NCBI GenBank assembly: GCA_013339765.2
Contig: CM023453.1
Location: forward strand, 87,796,685-87,860,684
Reading direction: 5' to 3'
Source: Haemaphysalis longicornis
Taxonomy: Eukaryota > Arthropoda > Arachnida > Ixodida > Ixodidae
DNA length: 64,000 nucleotides
Shown piece after piece: positions 44,277-54,690 of this stretch. Both the position numbers and the translations under genes were made by a program. A model generated the notes under the pieces. It was not told where the DNA came from. It did no database searches and worked only from the letters and a program-made list of their open reading frames with translations. The stretch's first letter is position 1; each line of letters begins with the position of its first letter.

Positions 44277-44280
44277 CCAG
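43785..44280 (+). mobile_element. Decayed LINE 3' end (unit B counterpart)
   Basis: Homologue of 20690-21205 with the same KAQGVLD-type ending and a CT-repeat tail at about 44240-44273. Not coding. Confidence 0.6.
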
Positions 44281-44639
44281 GTGTGTGGCTCTCGCGTTCC
44301 TGGGTGCGCGGGATTACTTAGACGCGTACCGGTGCATCCCCGTTTTTCTCTTTCTCAACGCTGTTGCAAGGATAGCACTGGTGCCACTAAAAAGCTTATT
44401 TAGAGATTCAAGTTACCCCGACATAATCCAATTCCGTGCAAGCACCCAGCTATTCGATCATCACCAGCATACGGGAGAGGTTGTTTGCTCTTGATCATAC
44501 CACCACTGCACGGACTGTGATTTGCTAGTGATGCTTAGAGGGCTGCCCGGTTGGGTAATGACCAAAATTGGTCTTAGCGTGCGAACGTTGTAACGTCAGT
44601 AACCACCACTTCTGTAGACACCACCTCTACGCCCATTGC
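44281..44639. other. Boundary between units B and C
   Basis: Matches 21206-21500 up to about 44580, then switches within about 60 bp to the left flank of unit C. This is the only direct unit-to-unit junction in the window. Confidence 0.6.
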
Positions 44640-45492
<853 letters not shown>

Positions 45493-45719
45493 ATGGTCAG
45501 AGCTGTAAGCGGCTGCTATTTAGTAAAGTATGGAAATGGTAAGAAACAGTGATTTCGTCCCATAACAGTGATTTCGTCCCATCACCCCCGATGGGACGAA
45601 ATCACTGTTTCTGTTCACTAAATAACTTCTTTCTTCAGTGTGACTGGAAAACTTTGGGGGAGGCCTTCGTACTGCAGAGGAAGCAAAGAGGCTGATTGTG
45701 ATGATGATAGCTGAATAGC

Positions 45720-46145
45720 GCGCTTAAAGTTATCGCACAGCATACAGAAGAAATCAGCAACTTAAACGCGGAAGTTTGTTCTCTGAAAAAGGTGGTGCAC
45801 GAACAACAAGTAAAACTACATGACCTTGGGGATCGCAGTGGACGCCGCAATCTGATAATCTTTGGCATTCCCGAAATCCCAGATGAGAAGCATATTACAT
45901 TAAAAGAACACGTAATCGATAAAATATTCAGTGAAAAACTGGAAGTTGTAACGCAAACTGTCGAAAGGGTGCACAGAGAAGGTAAGAGAAAAAAGCAGAT
46001 AAGCCACGTCCTGTTATACAGAACTTTTTCGACTACAATAAAAATGTCATTGCTTCGAAACTACTCTAAACTGAAAGGAACAAAATTGTCGATTAACCAT
46101 GACGTTTGCAAAAATACTTTGACTAAACGCTCAAACCTGTGGTAG
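45720..46145 (+). pseudogene. ORF1 remnant of the CR1/L2-like LINE
   Basis: Coiled-coil start followed by RRNLIIFGIPEIPDEKHITL and VERVHREGKRK, the pattern of the RNA-binding (RRM-like) ORF1 domain in L1/CR1-type elements. It is 5'-truncated and ends at 46145. Confidence 0.65.
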
Positions 46146-46449
46146 TATGGCAAACAGTTTAAAGATCAGGGGCGTAAAGAAACACTGGACTATGACCGCC
46201 TTCACGTCGACGACACTACCTATGTGTGGGACGAGGGTAAATCGTGTGCTATCCCATTCCGTCAGCCCAACGCCTCAGCTAATGCCATCCCAACCCGTCA
46301 GTCTAAATCTTGCAACCACTCCCCCTTGATGCCAGACCAAACCGCTGCGAATAATTCTGATGAATGCTAGAAGTCCAGTCAATAAATGTAAGCAGCTCGA
46401 AGGAACTTATATTTCTTCATGATCCCCACATTCTAGCAGTAACCTGAAC

Positions 46450-46935
46450 ATGGCTCTCATCGATTATCCTATAAACTCTGAAATTATCCCACCGGCACAC
46501 AAGTTACTCAGACGAGATCGTCACGGGTGTGGCGACGGCGTCGCACTTATTCTAAAAAATGAGGTCGACTGCGTTCGACTCGAATATATTCCCGAGCACG
46601 GAAGCATTTCGTGTCGTATCAATTATCACGATTTATCAGCAATATTTAGCGCCGTTTACCGGCCACCCAGAAGCCCATCAAGTTATATGACATCTCTAAA
46701 TACGTACCTAGAGCGCGTGGTCCGCCGAAAGGACAAATTAATATTCACTGGTGATGCATCGATTGTAACCAGATGTCTATTTCTGGCAATCAGGACACGG
46801 AGAGCACACGTCTGCTCCTTGATTCTGCACTTTTTTTACAATTTCGAGCAATTAGCGAAAATTCCCTCTCGTATCACTGAAACAGTGCAATCAACGCTTG
46901 ACCTGTTACTAATTTTCCCGGAAACTCTTCTGTAA
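46450..46935 (+). pseudogene. Endonuclease remnant of the CR1/L2-like LINE
   Basis: Part of an APE-type endonuclease: RRDRHGCGDGVALILKNEVD, SISCRINYHDLSAIFSAVYRPP and LIFTGDASIV (active elements have GDFN). The following text drifts out of frame; SDHKLIRLSL-like residues occur at about 46955 in another frame. Confidence 0.65.
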
Positions 46936-47639
46936 CTACGTCCGATTGTATTTCAGATCACAAGCTCATCCGGTTGTCGTTAAATGTGCGTAAAAAAAGA
47001 AAATAATTCATCCTGTCCAAACATTCCCCAATTTTTCGGCGGCAGACGATAGTCATCCTAGACAGCATGTATTTTAGTCTTGATGAGTTTCAGCTTGGTG
47101 ATGACATTTCATATCTCTGGGACAGATTTAAAAGACTCGTCATGTCATGTATTTCTTCACATGTTTCATTGCGCAAAAAGAAAAGTTAGGCACCACAGCC
47201 CGTAGATCCCACGAGAGATAATTCCACGAGAAAAGCGCAAAGCGAGGATACCAAATCCCGGACTGCGCACCCTGAAGCATGACCTGCTCGTCAAGTTGCG
47301 TAGTGCGCGTATTAAGTTTTACAGCCAATTAAACCACCCTTTTAACATTCCTGAAGGAATCGCCCCAGAAATTTTGGCGCTTTTTATCAGACACTAAGCG
47401 GCAGACCAAGCAACTCAAGATTAACGGGAAAACTACCACTGTCACTACCACTACCAAGATTAACGTGAAAACTACCAAAGAGATTGCGAACGAATTTAAT
47501 TCCACGTTTTTCAGGTCTTTCTCGCAACCTGCATCATCCATCGGCACCCAGATCGAAGAATCTTGCTCATTATCAATACACATTCCAATTCCCGATGTCA
47601 TATTACACCAATAAGGTATATTCGCACTTTTAAATCTTG

Positions 47640-49110
47640 ATGCAAAGAAATCATGTGGCGCTGATGGCATCCCAAACATCTTTCTTCGACGATATTCTGA
47701 GATACTGTCGCAATACCTTTATGTACTTTTTGAGGCGTCGCTCAACCAGAGCGCTTTGCCACATGACTGGTTGACGGCGAAGGTAATTTCCTATACCCAA
47801 ATCAGGTGACCTATTAGATGCGAAAAACAATAGACCGATTTCATTGATTAGTACCTGCTGCAAAATACTCCAACATGTAATAGCAAGCCATATATCGAAG
47901 CACCTTGAAGATTACAACTTCTTTGTTGAGTACCAGCATGGATTTAGGCGTAACGTATCTACAATAACACAACTAGTAACTGTTATTCATGACTTTGCAG
48001 CCGCAATCGATAATCACCAACAAATAGATGCAATCTTTTTAGATTTGTCAAAGGCCTTCGACCGGGTGCCGCACAATTTACTTGTGGCTAGGCTTTCAGA
48101 GATCGGTTTGCCCGACATTATGGTTCGTTGGATAAAAACTTACCTTGAAAACCATACCCAATTTATTGAATGTGATGGTGTTAGGTCAGATAGTCTGCGT
48201 GTCTTATCAGGAGTGCCACAGGGCTCAGTGTTGGGACCCTTGTTGTTCCTAGTGTACATTAATAATATTGCGAAAGATATTGGTTACAACATGAAGGTCA
48301 AACTGTTTGCAGATGACTGCGTTGTTTACTCTACTATCAAGAGTGGTTCTTGTGAGGTGCATTGAATGAAAATGTTTGTAAACTCGTGGACTGGTGCGAT
48401 AAGAGGGGGATAGAAATTAATTTTTCAAAATCAGTTTCGGTGGTCGTTACAACAAAAACAAATCCGCTTATTCACACTTATGTTATTAAAAACCGTGCTC
48501 TCAAAGTTTTAAGGTCTGTCAAACAATTGGGATTAAGAATTACTAATAATCTCAAATGGAATATGCATATTGATAATATCTAAACAAAGTCTCTAAGAAA
48601 CTTTGGTTCCTGAGAAGAAAACTGAAAGGATCTCTTTGTAACATTAGATTAGAAGCTTATCGCACCTTGATTCGCCCAGTCATCGAGTACGCGTCAATAG
48701 TTTGGGACCCGTTCCATGCCACCAATATTACGAAGATGGAGCGTATCCAGTGTCTTGCTGCTTGTTTCATTTTGTCCCATTAAAGGACATCATCATCAGC
48801 AACAATTATGATAAAGACTCTTGACTTGCCATCACTTCAACTCCGCCGGCAGGTCGCCCGCCCAAAAATTTCTCTATCTATTGTACGACAACAAATCCGG
48901 ACTGTCACACGAAGATTATCTACTTTCTTAACCACAGAGATCATCTATAATCAATCAGTGAAAAACCATACGACCATACTTCACCCGCACTCAAATATAT
49001 CAGAAGTCTTTTTTTTCCTAACACCATAGAACAATGGAACTGTTTGCCCATATCGATCACGGAATGTGCAAGTGTTGGTGCGTTTGAACATGCTTTGTAT
49101 AATAAACTTT
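47640..49110 (+). pseudogene. Reverse transcriptase of the CR1/L2-like LINE, decayed
   Basis: The open part 47844-48365 covers the RT core: FFVEYQHGFRRNVSTITQLV, IDAIFLDLSKAFDRVPHNLL, GVPQGSVLGPLLFLVYINNI and catalytic FADDC (about 48307). It continues in other frames with thumb sequence (KQLGLRITNNLKWNMHID; AYRTLIRPVIEYASIVWDP). Upstream fingers (47640-47840) are frameshifted. Confidence 0.8.
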
Positions 49111-49189
49111 TGTAACCCTCTCCTGCTTGGGCAGCGATGCTGCCTGCAGTATTTCTAAATCAATAAATACATAAATAAAAAAGGAACAC

Positions 49190-49500
49190 AGTGGACATTA
49201 TCCCTTTCCTGCCCTCCCTTTGGGGCTACGTGCCAAACTCATCAACGCCATCATCATCGTCATAATAATTGTCATTGGGCAGTGGTTGGTGAAACTCGGC
49301 CCGAAAAAGAGGAGAAAGAGCCTAGCCCCCTTCGGACAGCCGCCATTTTTCACCGACTCCAGCAACCGCGCACCGAACAGCTCTGCCCCTCCAGAAGAAT
49401 CCTGCTGTGCCTGCTGTGCTGAACCCAGGGCGCCGTCATCATTTACCGTTCGTCTCTCTACAGCCTTTTCTACGAGCAAGACGCTGCAAAGAGTTCAATC
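49190..49500 (+). promoter_or_regulatory. Conserved 5' flank/UTR of SLC6 copy 3 (proximal part)
   Basis: Same element as in the other units, with GCCGCCATTTT at about 49339-49349. The distal part is 3.5 kb away, left of the LINE (45493-45712). Confidence 0.45.
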
Positions 49501-51607
49501 ATGCCGCCGGTGAGGGAGCTATGGAGCAGCACAGCGGACTGTTTCGTCTGCTGCCTGAACCTGTGTATCGGAATCGGCGATGTGTCCACGCTACCCTACC
49601 TCGTTTACCACAACGGCGGTCTCGTATTCATAGCGGTGTACGGGATCCTGCTTTGCGCCATGGGCATACCCATGCTCTACCTGGAGGTCTTCTTAGGACA
49701 GTTCTCCGGTTGTTCCATGCCAGGGGCATTCGGGGGATTCCCTATGGCTAAAGGCGTAGGGATGGACAATGGTGTACGCTGCCGTGTGCCTTTCGCTGTA
49801 CAATGCGCCGCTAATTGCGGAATGCTTCGTCTATTTGGCGTCCTCGCTCCAGAACGAGTTGCCTTGGTACACCTGCCTAGAGAGCGACGTCGAGCAGCAT
49901 GGCTGTTACCAGATCCAGCATGGCGCTTATCCATGCAACAAAGTTAATGCTACGCTGGCCAACCGCTACTCGTCACAAAACTACAGCGGCAAGGACGGGG
50001 TCGTTGTCGGGGGTGGAGAGAATCCGGTTGTCGTTGTCCCGCCAGAGGAGTACGCTGACCTGCGTGGCAGCTGCATCAACGGCACTGATTCGGCGGCTCA
50101 ACTGTTCTACCACCAGAGCCTGATGCACTTCGGCGTCACTCAAGACACCGCTTACTATCCGGGAGGAACAGTAAGTGCCATGGTAGTCGTGTGCACGCTT
50201 GGCTTCCTCGTCATCTTCTTGGGAACCTATTTCGTGAAAAAGGCGTCGACCGTCGTGCTCTTCATACAGTTCTCTCTGCTCGCCTTTCTCTGCGTGCTCG
50301 GCTCTATGCTCACTGGAGCGAAATCTGGAATAGCCGCTTTTCTCACGCCAGACCTATCCAAGGCTTTCCTCCTAGAGACGTGGTACTCAGCTGCTCACCA
50401 CATGTTTTTCAGCCTTGACCTGTCCGTGGGCGTGATTACCTTCTTCGCCAGCCGCAACGACTTCCACTGGCCAATTTTCGGTACTGCGCTAAAGGTAGCC
50501 ATCTGCGACCTTCTGTTCGGACTATTTGCCGGCTCCGTTGCTTTCAGCTTGTATGGCCACTTGGAGGATTCTTTCGCGGTGCCCATTGCTGACAAGGCCA
50601 CCAAAGATGTCGACTACTTGTTCGTGACCTTTCCCGAGATCATCCAGCCACTCAACCACCCGCACATCTGGGCGGTTGCCTTCTACGTCACGGTGACGGT
50701 TGCCGTATGCGGCACTCAGTTCTGTTATCTGGCGGCCATGCTGGACAGCCTGAGAGATCTCTACCCTGTGGTGGGCGACAGGTCCGTGCTATCGTCTTTC
50801 GTCGCCTGCTTGGGGGCATTCGTGATCGGCCTGCCCCTCGCTATCCTCGACGAAGGCGAAGGATTTCGGGAGTTCGTGAACAGGATCGTCAAGGGAAATT
50901 TCATGTTTCTGGTAGGGATAGCGGAAGTGCTGTTCATTGCTTACGGCTACGGTGCCGGTCGCCTCGTCAACGACATCGTCTTCATGTTCGACGCACGACC
51001 GCCAGTTTTTCTCCCGTTCTGCTGGCGCTTCGTCTGCCCTGTCATCCTCGCTCTTACGGGCATCGGCCTACTGACAGGCGACGCTCACATGCAGTCTGTC
51101 GCTTCCACCAGTCCTCAGTGGGCGAGCCCCGCTGAAATCGCCGCCTTCGCTGCCATTATCATCCTTTTTGGAGCGTTCGCCCTCGACACTCTGGCCAAGA
51201 ACAATTACGATCTGTACGCCGCCTTGCAGCCCCAGCAAGGTTACGGACCAAAGGACCCCGTCGTCTACTCCCGCTACCAGACCTTTTTGTCCCAGAGAAA
51301 CGCAGGGCCAGCGGACGAGACAACAAAACCGCCGGCGCCAGATGTCACTGGCGGTGTGCCTGAACTTCCTGCTCCTGGTGCACTAACCGCGGGGCCTAGC
51401 GAGATGGAAGACAACGGCGCTGGTACAGTGATTACGAGGTCGGAGAGTGTCGTCGTAGAGCCTGCAACGGTGGTCACTGCACCTGAAGGGCTCACCACAG
51501 TCGGGACAACCAACCGTACCATAGAGGCGACCACTGGTGCCGCTTTTCTGGACGCGGCGAACACAGGCGCGGAACCGACCTCCACTTGCACGTTCAAGCA
51601 ATGCTGA
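49501..51607 (+). CDS. SLC6-type sodium:neurotransmitter symporter, copy 3, one frameshift
   Basis: Same intronless gene as copies 1 and 2 (family role: Na+/Cl--coupled uptake at the plasma membrane). Starts MPPVRELW; TM1 reads IGDVSTLPYLVYHNGG, so Asn of the NVW-type motif is Asp here. The frame breaks once near 49758, where GCGTAGGGATGG stands for GCGTGGGATGG (one extra base). From there 51607 is reached without a stop. Corrected length is 701 residues, equal to corrected copy 1. EL2 (HGCYQIQHGAYPCNK), TM6, TM8 and TM11 blocks are kept. Copies 1 and 3 are closest to each other in TM3-TM5 (HFGVTQDTAY, SKAFLLETW). Pseudogene or indel error. Confidence 0.85.
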
Positions 51608-52252
51608 CACGTGGAACTCAAGTCAGCGTTGAGGTGGACATAAGGCCTTGAGGCGGACATTAATGCCTCCTTAATATTAACTTTGATATAAGCGGTGCTT
51701 TTATAAAACCAGGATTGTCTTTCCAGTGCATAGGCCCGGGCTTCTGCTGTACATTTACCTTTCCCTGCTTTTATTTTGAACTATCACTCCGCCGAGAGCA
51801 GAATGACGGTATTTTGCGTAGTAGATCATTAAACTATAGAAAAACTAGATTTTCTATGATCATTCACGCGATTACTCGCCATCATTCGCGCTGGTCGCTT
51901 AGGCTATCGGTGGCCACTTACATGCCTCTCCGAAAACCAGTTTACGCCTTCGGAGAACAGTGCTTCTTGCTAAAATACGTGATAAAAATTACGTAAACCC
52001 AGAGAAAATGAGCGCAGAAGTTTTAAAATATGCGTGGACGTCGTAGCCTCTATAATTAAACTCCGATACACACTGAAGCGGGGTCAATCTATGCTTGTTC
52101 TTCACTTGTCGTTCGTTCCCCGGGTTAGTAGTGATAAGCGGCATGACCACCTCCGACCTCGCCTTCGCTTTGTTGAGGTCATCGCGTTGAGGTCATCCTA
52201 CGGCAGTTAGTTGTCATGCAGCGGCTATGACGACCCATCTTGAAGTACACAT
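51608..52252 (+). other. 3' flank of SLC6 copy 3, rearranged
   Basis: Contains the same pieces as 17712-18374 but in a different order: one about 190-bp piece has been moved and inverted (51836-52023). A short ATAGAAAA/TTTTCTAT inverted repeat (51836-51859) sits at its left edge. Confidence 0.7.
51836..52023 (-). repeat. Inverted, relocated flank segment
   Basis: Reverse complement of about 17795-17975 (and of about 42145-42325). On both sides lies ATTAAACT (about 51828-51835 and 52056-52063), while units A and B have this motif once. The segment is missing from its original place after the stop codon in unit C. Confidence 0.85.
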
Positions 52253-52736
52253 TGTGGAGAGGGGGCCCTCGCGGAAGCCCGCGATGGCCGGAGAGGAGGC
52301 GCCGTTCACCTTGCTCCGCAGCCAGGGTACGCCATGGGTCACGCGGAAACCCGGCCGTCCAATGGGGCGGCAGGGCGGTGAACATGACGTCATTCGGGAG
52401 GTGAGAAGAGAGGCGCAGGGAGAGCGCGCGGGACTCGGGAGGCGACGACCACCGGAACAGGAGCCGGGCGAAACCGGCTCATATCAGCTAGCATCGACGA
52501 ACATCGTCACCGGTGAGGTGGCTTTTTCACCGGTAGCGCCTGAGTCAACCGACTCGGCCGCTCAAGCGACGCGGGACCCGTCGACGACGCCGAAGACGGG
52601 AGCGCGAAGGTGGTTTGAGAATAAAGCACCCAGAGGATTACCGCCCGTTGTCCTTGCCTCTTGCCTGCCTCCCACGCCGGCGCTGTCCACACGGCAGCCG
52701 CGTGCGGAGGATCGTCCGAGTTAGACCCACGCCACA
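52253..52736 (+). mobile_element. 484-bp solo LTR with 4-bp target duplication
   Basis: Starts TGTGGAGAGG, ends CACGCCACA (TG...CA, 5-bp inverted ends), flanked by ACAT at 52249-52252 and 52737-52740. Removing it restores the flank order of unit B (ACACATTGGA against ACACGTTGGA). A GAATAAAGCACC polyadenylation hexamer (about 52619) gives the plus orientation. 4-bp duplications fit Ty3/gypsy-type LTRs. Confidence 0.85.
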
Positions 52737-52794
52737 ACATTGGAGTACAGCGTTTCCTGAAGGCAGATGTTCGTCATATATATATAAAAAATTC

Positions 52795-53240
52795 CCCGCA
52801 TTTCCCCGAGGGGAAGAATGTGAAAGTGCGAATGCACGAGTTGAATTTGCGCGGTTCGGTAATGTTCGCGAAAGAGAGATCACACACACACACACAACTA
52901 CAAAGAAAGAAAGACGCATTTATTCACAGACACCTATTTGTGTTGTCGTTGTACTTGATTGCAAGAGCGGATCTCAGCTTTGAAATTTCGTGTCAGTACC
53001 CCTTTAAGCGGGTGCATTAGCCCTTCTCACGCCCGATTCCTGGCCGATCCCCCACGTGGGTATGTGCCATGTCAGCAGGAACAACAACAAGAATGAGCCA
53101 TGGGGACGCGGCCAGGCAGCGCGCGCCCATCTCCCCCCGTTGCCAGGGAAGACGAGGAGCGCGCGCACCCGCAGCTGTTGCTATGCGGACTACGGCGGCG
53201 GACGATTCAGGCTCGCTTAAGAAGTGCATTCGCACTTAAA
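52795..53240 (+). mobile_element. Partial relative of the BEL/Pao-like LTR
   Basis: Matches pieces of 19335-20055: CCGCATTTCCCCGA, a CA repeat, GCATTAGCCCTTCTCACGCC, one 91-bp unit with CCCACGTGGG (53051-53060), and GCTCGCTTAAGAAGTGCATT. It lacks the 5' 950 bp and everything after the poly(A)-signal region, ending in an A-run. A piece at about 52965-53010 resembles a TTAA-type MITE end (CAGTACCCCTTTAA). Confidence 0.65.
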
Positions 53241-53271
53241 AAAGTTCCCTTTTCCCAAGGCACGCATATGA

Positions 53272-53445
53272 TTAATGATTGATTGTGGGGTTTACCGCGC
53301 CAACCTTGGCCAACATGGGCTATGAGGCGCGCTGTAGTGGAGGGTCCGGATTAATTTTGGTCACCCGAAGATGTTAAACGTGCGCCGAAATATCGACACA
53401 AGGGCGTTTTCGCTTTTCGCCACCATCAGAATATGGCTGCGGCTT
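53272..53445 (-). mobile_element. Old Ruka-like SINE (unit C, 3' side), truncated
   Basis: Counterpart of 20320-20555 and 42786-43027; the tRNA head is missing after about 53445, where unit homology ends. Confidence 0.7.
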
Positions 53446-53750
53446 AGATCTGCTAACCATGGATGTCTAAAGCGAAAGCTTGGCTTAGCCTGGTTACGTC
53501 TTGGTTTCACTTGTAGCCGTGCTTATCATACTATTTGTCCGAAACCTGTCTTTGTCGACGGTTGCGGTCCCGCTTCCGGAAATTTACTGCCCGAACGGCT
53601 CGCTCTTCCTTAGTGTCCGATGATAGCTTCGCGTGCTAAGCTTTTTCCAGTAAATCAGCTCACCGACAATATCCAGGGCAGTCCGACGCCGCTCGCGGAC
53701 GACGGCTCAAAGCCTCGACAAAAAAAAAATAATAAGTTTCTGCGTTTTTG
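53446..53750. other. Unassigned stretch
   Basis: No gene or repeat recognised apart from an A-run near 53720. Confidence 0.4.
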
Positions 53751-54690
53751 CAGCCGCCCCTTTCGATAGGGGCGATTTCCCGTGCAAGACGGGTGAACTC
53801 CCCAAGCGTTGTAGTCCCACACAAGGGCCGAGCGCCAGGCCGGGGAGTCGCTTGTACCTATTTTACCGGTAGGTGTCCGGCGCCACCAAGGAACACGAAT
53901 TCACATGGTGTCTTCCACAGCCATGATGGACGCTCAACTCACAACCGCCTGTGGCAGGACAAGCCGCCAGACTCTTTCACCCCCGGCAATGGCGCAACGC
54001 GGCATGATGGCCGGGGGCCCCGCCAGATGGACAAGGGTCAGGGGCCCCTCGATAGGGTAAAGGCAGCTTTCCAGACGTGAAATCCTCTTTCAAGGGTCCG
54101 CACTCGACCAGGGACGCCTGCACCCATTAAAGAAACCGGTGGGTGTCCGGCGGTACCAGGATTCGAACCCAGTACCTCCCGCATACGAGGCGAGTGCTGT
54201 AACTCTGAGCCATCGCTACGGTACACAAGTTACGACCCCTTCCACCGGGGCATTTCCCGACAAAGTCGGGTAACTTCCCAAGCACTAGATCCCCTGGGCA
54301 GGGGGTGCTTGTACCAATTTTTACTGGTTGGTGCCCAGCGGTACTGAAGTACCTCCCACATTCTCGTACCCCATGGTACAAACCGACGTGGTGGAACGGT
54401 TCTGGATCCCCCGTACGGGGGGCGCCTGTCCCCATTTTTATTCTGGTGGGTGACCAGCGGCTCCAGAGGAGCCTACCACGTCTGCCGCAGTGGTAGTGCG
54501 TGTCCAAGCCCTTGATCCCCCGCCGAGACAGGGGGTGCTTGTACCCTTTGAACTGGTGGGTGCCCAGAGGTCCCAGACCCCGCCCGAAGGGGTTCGAGGG
54601 ACCTACCACATGGCCTCCCATGGCTGCTTGTGGTCAAGCTGCAAGCGTTTTTTCCACCGTCGAGACGAGCTACGCTACGGGGACGCTTGT
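53751..54690. repeat. Cluster of hairpin-rich repeat modules related to a tRNA-like SINE
   Basis: At least four modules share GCTTGTACC, a T-rich spacer, TGGTGGGTG(C/T)CC and short perfect inverted repeats. Examples: GCCCCT/AGGGGC (about 53754), CCCGT/ACGGG, CCCGAC/GTCGGG (about 54256), GGTACT/AGTACC (about 54340), GGCTCC/GGAGCC (about 54460), AGGTCCC/GGGACCT (about 54567). Stem sequences differ between modules while pairing is kept. One module retains a full tRNA-like head (54151-54223). No protein recognised. Confidence 0.6.
54151..54223 (-). repeat. tRNA-like sequence (SINE head or tRNA pseudogene)
   Basis: On the minus strand: A-box TGGCTCAGAGTT, a perfect 5-bp anticodon stem (CTCGC/GCGGG, with a G:U) with loop CTCGTAT, and B-box GGGTTCGAATCC. 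The acceptor arms do not pair well, so it is taken as tRNA-derived rather than a functional tRNA. Confidence 0.6.

Larger units (their letters stand above)
45713..49180 (+). mobile_element. CR1/L2- or Jockey-like LINE without RNase H, inserted in unit C's 5' flank
   Basis: Splits the conserved SLC6 5' flank between ...GATGATGATAG and AAGGAACACAG; units A and B are continuous there. Order: ORF1 remnant, endonuclease remnant, RT, C-terminal region, then an AATAAATACATAAATAAA-type tail. No RNase H seen. No target duplication was identified, as is common for CR1-type elements. Its AT-rich codon use differs from the other LINEs. Confidence 0.85.
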
